Shown here one piece after another: positions 5,897 to 9,527 of a DNA stretch of 9,527 nucleotides. Numbering within the stretch: the first letter of the stretch is position 1; every line of letters begins with the position of its first letter. Under the pieces are notes generated by a model. It was not told the origin of the DNA. It was given only the letters and a program-made list of their open reading frames with translations, and did not search any database. Both the position numbers and the translations under genes were made by a program. The stretch is from the NCBI GenBank assembly GCA_035575035.1, contig DATLYH010000235.1:1-9527 (forward strand), given 5' to 3'. Source of the stretch: DATLYH01 sp035575035 (lineage in GTDB: Bacteria; Planctomycetota; Planctomycetia; Gemmatales; Gemmataceae).

Positions 5897-7342
5897 ATGG
5901 ACCGTCACGAGCTGCGCGACCTGGACCAGGCACGCCTGTTCTTGCAACAAGGGCTCTGGCTCCAGCGCGCCCTGCCCATCACGGCCCAGACGGTCCGCCC
6001 CGTGCTGAGCTGGGCGCTGGAGTTGGCCGCCGAGGGCCAGCCGCTGCCGCCCGTCGGGATGGTCGGCGACCTGGGGCACATCGCCTTCGGCCAGGACAGG
6101 GAAATCCCAGGCCGAGCACGGGCCGAGCGCGTTGCTGTGCCGGGGCTGCCGACCGCGCTGCTCCGCGCCTACGAAGACCATGTCTTGGGCAAGGTCTACG
6201 CCGACTGGACCTTCGCCCGGGCTGCCGACGCCCTACGGCATTACCAGGACCGCGACCGATCCCGCGGCCTGGCTTTCCTGATCGGCCAATTCCGCGAGCG
6301 CGCCCGGTTCGCCGGCGTCGATCTCAGCCCCGCGGTCATCAAGGGGCTACGCGTAGCCCGTCCCGAGGAAGTGCTGGCCCGAGGTTGGGAATCGCTCAGC
6401 CGGGACGGCCTGATGCCCTTGTTGGTCCGGCTTTACGAGTCGTTGATCGCCGGCGCCCGGCACACGGCGGAAATGCTGGCGCCGGAGGATGTCTTCGAGC
6501 TGGAGCACCGCACGGCCCTGGCGGAGTTCGGCCAGCGGGTGGCCCTGCGCCAGGTCCTCCAGGCGGCCGACACGCTGGAAGCGGCCCTGCCCCGGCACCG
6601 CCTCCGCTCGTCCGCCCGCCACCCGGACGTGCCGACCCGCATCCTCGACGAGGACACCTACCCGGTAGGCGGCTTCGCCTCGATCACGACTCGCGGCAGT
6701 ATCGAGAGCCTGCTCCACTCGCAGCTCGCTTTCATGGAGAAGGACCAGCGGCCCGACCTGTTCGATGTCAAATTCCTACGCGATGAGTTGCTCTACTACG
6801 CCCGGGACGAGAACCAGTTCCTGCGCCGCCGGCGGACATTCGTGTTCATCCTCTTTCCCGACCTGGTCGGCACCCGCTTCAAGGACGCCGGCCTTCCCTA
6901 CCAGCGCGGCGTGCTGCTCTTGGCACTGCTATTGGCGGCGGTGCGCAAGCTTGCCGAGTGGCTGAGCACCGATGCGCTGACCTTCGAGTTCCTTTTCCTT
7001 GGGGAGAAGGAGGAACTGTTGGCGCCGGAGCGGGAGCTCCTGGAGATGCTGCTGCGCGAGCAACTCGCCAACGGCACGGTGCGGGTAGCACGGCTGCCGA
7101 CGGCCGAGGCGGCGGCCCGGCACGGCGCCTTGCGGTCGCGGCGCAGCCTGTGCCACTGCCTGACCATCTCGATGACCGACCGGCCGCTGACGGCGGAAGA
7201 CGCCGTGGTGACGCGCCTGGTGCTCGACGGCCCATGTCCCTCGCTGCACGCCGAGGACGAGGAACCCATCCCCGCCCCGACAGACGACCTGCTGGAAGGG
7301 TGGCACGCGGTCTTGCAGCGGCTGCTCCAACGGTGGCTCTGA
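5897..7342 (+). CDS. Hypothetical protein, possibly a degenerate von Willebrand A-like protein of MoxR-associated type
   Basis: The 481-residue protein has no signal peptide or clear membrane helix. Its N-terminal half (about 1-235) is mainly alpha-helical and Leu/Ala/Arg-rich. The middle has a striking segment GGFASITTRGSIESLLHSQL (258-277), then ELLYYARDENQFLRRRR (297-313). A hydrophobic strand TFVFILFPDLVG (314-325), a helix GVLLLALLLAAVRKLAEW (338-355) and another strand LTFEFLFLG (361-369) follow. This order resembles the vWA-like proteins found with MoxR AAA+ ATPases and beta-propeller partners, but that is recollection of style, not a measured match. If it is a vWA fold, the metal site DxSxS is absent, reading PDLVG. 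No MoxR gene is in the window. GGAG five bases before ATG 5897 supports the start. It could equally be an unrelated lineage-specific protein. It is a real gene by length, codon use and ribosome site. Confidence 0.8.
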   Translation: MDRHELRDLDQARLFLQQGLWLQRALPITAQTVRPVLSWALELAAEGQPLPPVGMVGDLGHIAFGQDREIPGRARAERVAVPGLPTALLRAYEDHVLGKVYADWTFARAADALRHYQDRDRSRGLAFLIGQFRERARFAGVDLSPAVIKGLRVARPEEVLARGWESLSRDGLMPLLVRLYESLIAGARHTAEMLAPEDVFELEHRTALAEFGQRVALRQVLQAADTLEAALPRHRLRSSARHPDVPTRILDEDTYPVGGFASITTRGSIESLLHSQLAFMEKDQRPDLFDVKFLRDELLYYARDENQFLRRRRTFVFILFPDLVGTRFKDAGLPYQRGVLLLALLLAAVRKLAEWLSTDALTFEFLFLGEKEELLAPERELLEMLLREQLANGTVRVARLPTAEAAARHGALRSRRSLCHCLTISMTDRPLTAEDAVVTRLVLDGPCPSLHAEDEEPIPAPTDDLLEGWHAVLQRLLQRWL

Positions 7343-7353
7343 TTCAGCGCCCG

Positions 7354-7427
7354 GGGTCTTATCCGAGCCCGGAGCGTCAGCGCCGGGTCTTATCCGAGCC
7401 CGGAGCGTGAGCGACGGGTTTCCGAGC
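7354..7427 (+). repeat. 31-bp direct repeat (two copies plus partial third)
   Basis: Unit 1 (7354-7384) and unit 2 (7385-7415) begin GGGTCTTATCCGAGCCCGGA and differ at only two positions; a third starts at 7416 (GGGTTTCCGAGC) and degrades. Each full unit holds the GAGC-N5-GCG core (7365-7381 and 7396-7412) shared with repeats at 3283 and 9413. There are no spacers, so it is not a CRISPR array. In one frame it would read SPERQRR, a peptide string I associate with repeat-derived sequence in planctomycete genomes. It sits between the 481-aa gene and the toxin-antitoxin pair. Confidence 0.75.
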
Positions 7428-7464
7428 GCCGATCTGGAGTCAGCTGGTTCGGTTCCCGGCTGTA

Positions 7465-7473
7465 TGCTATACT
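7465..7473 (+). promoter_or_regulatory. Extended -10 promoter box for the toxin-antitoxin pair
   Basis: The sequence is TG-C-TATACT: a TGn extension plus a hexamer matching TATAAT at five of six positions. It lies in an AT-richer patch 38 bases before the antitoxin ATG. No clear -35 box is seen. Antitoxins usually repress their own promoter, and this site is the natural candidate. Confidence 0.5.
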
Positions 7474-7511
7474 GCAAATCAGTTTCTGTGCCTTTCGTCA
7501 GGAGCATCGGC

Positions 7512-7784
7512 ATGGCCAACATCGTGAAGACGGAGCATCCGCACATTGTTAGGCTTGAAGGTGTTTGCGGCGGCGAGCCGATCATTGACGGCTTGCGTGT
7601 CACGGTCCGTCATGTAGTCACGCTTCATCAGCGTGGTGAATCGATTCCCGCCATTGCCGAGGCCCTAGGGCTGACCGAGGCCCAGGTTTTCCACGCGCTC
7701 AGTTACTTCTTCGACCATCAGGACGAAATCATGGCATTGATCGCTCAGGAAGAGCAGGCCCATGCCCGATTCGCCCGGTCTTGA
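7512..7784 (+). CDS. DUF433-family antitoxin
   Basis: The 90-residue protein matches the DUF433 pattern: HPHIVRLEGVCGGEPIIDGL (9-28), a strand RVTVRHVVTLHQRG (29-42), a helix-turn-helix SIPAIAEALGLTEAQVFHAL (44-63) and the closing YFFDHQDEIMAL (65-76). Members of this family act as antitoxins and probable DNA-binding autorepressors paired with DUF5615 PIN-like toxins, as here. The frame is open further upstream, but ATG 7512 is chosen because AGGAG lies seven bases before it and the conserved part begins right after. The gene overlaps the toxin by 23 bases. About 40% of its first 48 codons end in A or T, far more than in neighbouring genes, suggesting acquisition from elsewhere. Confidence 0.85.
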   Translation: MANIVKTEHPHIVRLEGVCGGEPIIDGLRVTVRHVVTLHQRGESIPAIAEALGLTEAQVFHALSYFFDHQDEIMALIAQEEQAHARFARS

Positions 7785-8148
7785 GGCATTGTTCGTTCGG
7801 CTTTACCTCGACCGTCATATCATGACCCGGTTGGCGGTTGACCTGCGCGGCCGCGGTTACGATGTTATGACAACGGAAGAAGCCGGCAAAGACACTGCCT
7901 CCGACGAGGAACAACTCACCTTTGCAACTGCGGCAGGCCGGTCCATTCTCACCTTCAATATTCGCGATTTCGCTCCGCTCCATGAGCAGTGGCAAACTGC
8001 CGGACGGTCCCATGCGGGCATCATCGTGTCGCAGCAGCTGGGTGGTCGCCAGTACGGTCTGCTGCTCGAGCGCATGTTGCGATTACTCAACCACTTCACC
8101 GCGGAGGAAATGATCGGGAACTTCGTCCACCTGGAGCAATTCAAATAG
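7762..8148 (+). CDS. DUF5615-family PIN-like toxin (putative RNase)
   Basis: The 128-residue protein shows the DUF5615 PIN-like layout: LYLDRHIMTRLAVDLRGRGY (14-33) with acidic Asp17, DVMTTEEAGKDTASDEEQL (34-52) with Glu39/Glu40 and Asp48, and ATAAGRSILTFNIRDF (55-70) with Asp69. These acidic residues would form the metal site of a PIN-type nuclease that cleaves RNA when free of its antitoxin. Most relatives have D-E-N where this one has D-R-H at 17-19, so the site may be altered. The start overlaps the antitoxin end by 23 bases in another frame, which favours translational coupling. The first 12 residues precede the usual start of the fold and could be an extension. The stop is 12 bases from the stop of the convergent phosphatase gene. 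Nuclease activity is inferred from family membership only. Confidence 0.82.
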   Translation: MPDSPGLEALFVRLYLDRHIMTRLAVDLRGRGYDVMTTEEAGKDTASDEEQLTFATAAGRSILTFNIRDFAPLHEQWQTAGRSHAGIIVSQQLGGRQYGLLLERMLRLLNHFTAEEMIGNFVHLEQFK

Positions 8149-8160
8149 CAGGCACTTGTT

Positions 8161-9372
8161 CTAGCAGCGGTTCATCTCCAGTCCCAGGAGCGTCAGGTCG
8201 TCGGGTTGGCCGCCTTCCCGGAAAAGGTCGGTCGCCAGTCGCTCCACAAACGCCTCGATCGGCAGCTGCCGGTGCCGCGCGGCGCAGGCCAGCAGACTCA
8301 CAATACCGCTGGGCTGGTCCTCGAATCGGGCTGCGTCGATGCCGTCGCTGTACAGGAGCAATTTGTCGCCGGGGTGCAGTTGCCGCACCTGGACGGGGAA
8401 CTCGATGTCGAAGACCCCCATCAGGCTCCCCTCCACCTGCCAGAGTTGCGGCGGCCCTTCGCACGGCAGGTAGAGCGGGTGTGGGTGGCCGGCCCGGGCA
8501 AAGTGCAGCGTGCCGGTGCGGTGGTCCAGCAGGGCGTAGACCATGGTGATGAACGGCGCCTCCGCCATCGCCTGGGCCACCAGGTCGCGGTTGAGCCGCT
8601 GCAATACCTCATTGGGCGGCACCAGCCGGTACTGTCGGCCGATCACGTCCTTGGCCCGCACTCCCTTCTTGACGAAGATGGTCAGCAGACTGGCCGCCAC
8701 CCCATGCCCGACCGCGTCGGCCACGTAAAAACCCAGGTGGCTCTCGTCGAGGCGGAAGACGTCGTAGAAGTCGCCTCCTACCTTGCCCCGCAGGTCGTAA
8801 TGGACGGCGAACCGGCATTCGGGCACCTCGGGGAGCGAGGGCGGCAGGAAACTAAGCTGCACCCGGCGGGCCAGCTCCAGCTCCTGGTCGATCGTCTGGT
8901 AGGCCTGCCGCAGCCGATGGTTGATCCGGCGGACCTCGGCGGTCTTCTCGCTCAGGCGCTCGTGCAGCTCCTTGAGGCGGAGGAAGGCCCGCACCTGGCC
9001 GAGCAATTCGGCGGGGCTGAAAGGGCGAAGCAGATACGTATCGGCCCCACCCTCCAGGCTGGCAAGCCGGGCGTGCGGGGCGCGGTCGTCGGTGATGAAC
9101 AGGATCGGCAGCAAGCGGTCGGCCAGTCGGCTGCGCAGCCGGCGACAGAACGCCAGGGCCGCCTCCTCTTCTCCGCATCCTTCCAGCACGGCCAGATGGT
9201 AGTCGGCCAGGTCGTCAGGGACCGGGACATGGTAGAAGTGGTCGGCAACGTGGAGGCCGGCTTCCTCTAGGAGCCGGCGGACATCCGCGGCGGCGGTAGG
9301 GCTTGCGGCGCAGAGGAGGATCCGGGAGGAGTCGGAGGGCAGCCGCGGACCTTCGGAAAAGTGGTGTTCCAT
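8161..9372 (-). CDS. Receiver-like domain fused to PP2C (SpoIIE/RsbU-type) serine phosphatase
   Basis: The 403-residue protein has three parts. Residues 17-133 have a receiver fold (RILLCAASPTAAADVRRLL to RPFSPAELLGQVRAFLRLKE). A helical, coiled-coil linker spans about 133-172. A PP2C domain of the RsbU/SpoIIE type (about 173-400) starts with the family-typical ARRVQLSFLPPSLP and carries metal-site motifs GGDFYD (199-204), VADAVGHGVAAS (217-228), YSDGID (341-346) and DDLTLL (391-396). Such enzymes dephosphorylate anti-sigma-factor antagonists in partner-switching pathways. The phosphatase motifs look intact. The receiver looks degenerate: the acidic pair is replaced (LLCAASP), the phospho-Asp position reads Glu64 (LAVLEG), Lys is Arg116, and Thr94 is kept. 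It may therefore be unregulated by phosphorylation. ATG 9372 follows GAAGGG directly. Antagonist or anti-sigma partner genes are not in the window. Confidence 0.92.
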   Translation of the reverse strand: MEHHFSEGPRLPSDSSRILLCAASPTAAADVRRLLEEAGLHVADHFYHVPVPDDLADYHLAVLEGCGEEEAALAFCRRLRSRLADRLLPILFITDDRAPHARLASLEGGADTYLLRPFSPAELLGQVRAFLRLKELHERLSEKTAEVRRINHRLRQAYQTIDQELELARRVQLSFLPPSLPEVPECRFAVHYDLRGKVGGDFYDVFRLDESHLGFYVADAVGHGVAASLLTIFVKKGVRAKDVIGRQYRLVPPNEVLQRLNRDLVAQAMAEAPFITMVYALLDHRTGTLHFARAGHPHPLYLPCEGPPQLWQVEGSLMGVFDIEFPVQVRQLHPGDKLLLYSDGIDAARFEDQPSGIVSLLACAARHRQLPIEAFVERLATDLFREGGQPDDLTLLGLEMNRC

Positions 9373-9379
9373 CCCTTCT

Positions 9380-9388
9380 ATTTTATCA
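9380..9388 (-). promoter_or_regulatory. Extended -10 box for the phosphatase gene, implying a leaderless mRNA
   Basis: On the minus strand the sequence is TG-A-TAAAAT, ending only seven bases before the ATG at 9372. Transcription normally begins about six to eight bases after a -10 box, so the mRNA would start at or next to the ATG. The 13-mer around it (9379-9391) is identical to the one at 963-975 before the exporter operon. No -35 box is clear. Confidence 0.45.
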
Positions 9389-9410
9389 AGGCTCGGCCCA
9401 AATGCGGGCG

Positions 9411-9500
9411 GCGAGCGGCCGGCGTCAGCCGGCCGGTGCTACGGTCGGGCGAGCGGCCGGCGTCAGCCGGCCGGTGCTACGGTCGGGCAAGCGGCCGGCC
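9411..9500. repeat. 38-bp tandem repeat with GC-rich hairpin in each unit
   Basis: Two identical 38-bp units (9411-9448 and 9449-9486) are followed by a partial third (9487-9500, with GCAAG in place of GCGAG). Each unit contains CGGCCGGC-GTCA-GCCGGCCG, an 8-bp perfect stem with a four-base loop, and then GTGCTACGGTCGG. The GAGC-N5-GCGTCAGC core lies at 9413-9429 and 9451-9467. The hairpins lack a T-run. They lie between the phosphatase promoter and the end of the next minus-strand gene and could still affect that mRNA's 3' end. Confidence 0.8.
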
Positions 9501-9502
9501 CC

Positions 9503-9527
9503 TCAGTACACCTCCTCCGGGTGGAGC
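9503..9527 (-). CDS. Probable C-terminal end of another minus-strand gene (seven codons visible)
   Basis: The minus strand reads LHPEEVY followed by TGA (9505-9503), directly before the tandem repeat. Gene ends abutting such repeats fit the pattern seen elsewhere in the window, and the codons end mostly in G or C. With so few codons this is only a suggestion, and no product can be named. Confidence 0.3.

Noticed and set aside
7354..7427. CRISPR-like array
   Set aside because: The repeats are directly adjacent with no spacers and there are no cas genes.
8206..9270. Open frame of 354 codons on the plus strand opposite the phosphatase gene
   Set aside because: It is antisense to a gene with intact PP2C motifs, and its composition is that of a shadow frame.
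9417..9475. Rho-independent terminators formed by the CGGCCGGC hairpins
   Set aside because: There is no T-run on either strand after the stems; they are better described as a repeat element.

Overview
The window is GC-rich bacterial chromosome, and gene style and repeats suggest a planctomycete, probably Gemmataceae-like. The clues are strong G/C third-position bias, intergenic repeats with a GAGC-N5-GCGTCAGC core whose tandem form reads in one frame as SPERQRR, a MacB-type exporter split into separate ATPase and permease genes, and lineage-style secreted and membrane proteins of unknown function. This taxonomic call is inference; no rRNA or marker gene is present.

Layout. (1) Positions 1-727, minus strand: two short membrane-protein genes in tandem, a four-helix protein of 181 aa and the N-terminus of a second protein that leaves the window. 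(2) Positions 728-1190: non-coding, with a candidate promoter on each strand and a possible 21-codon leader ORF. (3) Positions 1191-4705, plus strand: a MacA/MacB-like ABC exporter operon of membrane-fusion protein, ATPase and FtsX/MacB permease. Its first gap holds a long hairpin with an alternative pairing and its second gap holds a 74-bp palindromic repeat. (4) Positions 4715-5599, minus strand: a secreted, probable outer-membrane beta-barrel protein, convergent with the exporter. (5) Positions 5897-7342, plus strand: a 481-aa protein, perhaps a degenerate von Willebrand A-like protein. (6) Positions 7354-7427: tandem repeats, followed by a DUF433/DUF5615 toxin-antitoxin pair at 7512-8148 with clearly lower GC3 than its surroundings. 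(7) Positions 8161-9372, minus strand: a receiver-PP2C (RsbU/SpoIIE-type) phosphatase whose receiver has lost its usual phosphorylation residues and whose promoter-like box lies so close to the ATG that the mRNA may be leaderless. (8) Positions 9411-9500: a 38-bp tandem hairpin repeat. (9) Positions 9503-9527: probably the last codons of another minus-strand gene.

The exporter genes form one functional unit: the fusion protein and permease in the inner membrane and periplasm are powered by the separate ATPase. No TolC-like partner is present. The toxin-antitoxin pair looks like an acquired island next to repeats. The phosphatase is a likely output protein of a partner-switching or second-messenger-like signalling chain whose partners lie elsewhere. 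The most unusual points are the degenerate receiver with Glu at the phospho-Asp site, the shared extended -10 box, the repeat that supplies the ATPase stop codon, and the alternative RNA pairings ahead of the ATPase start.
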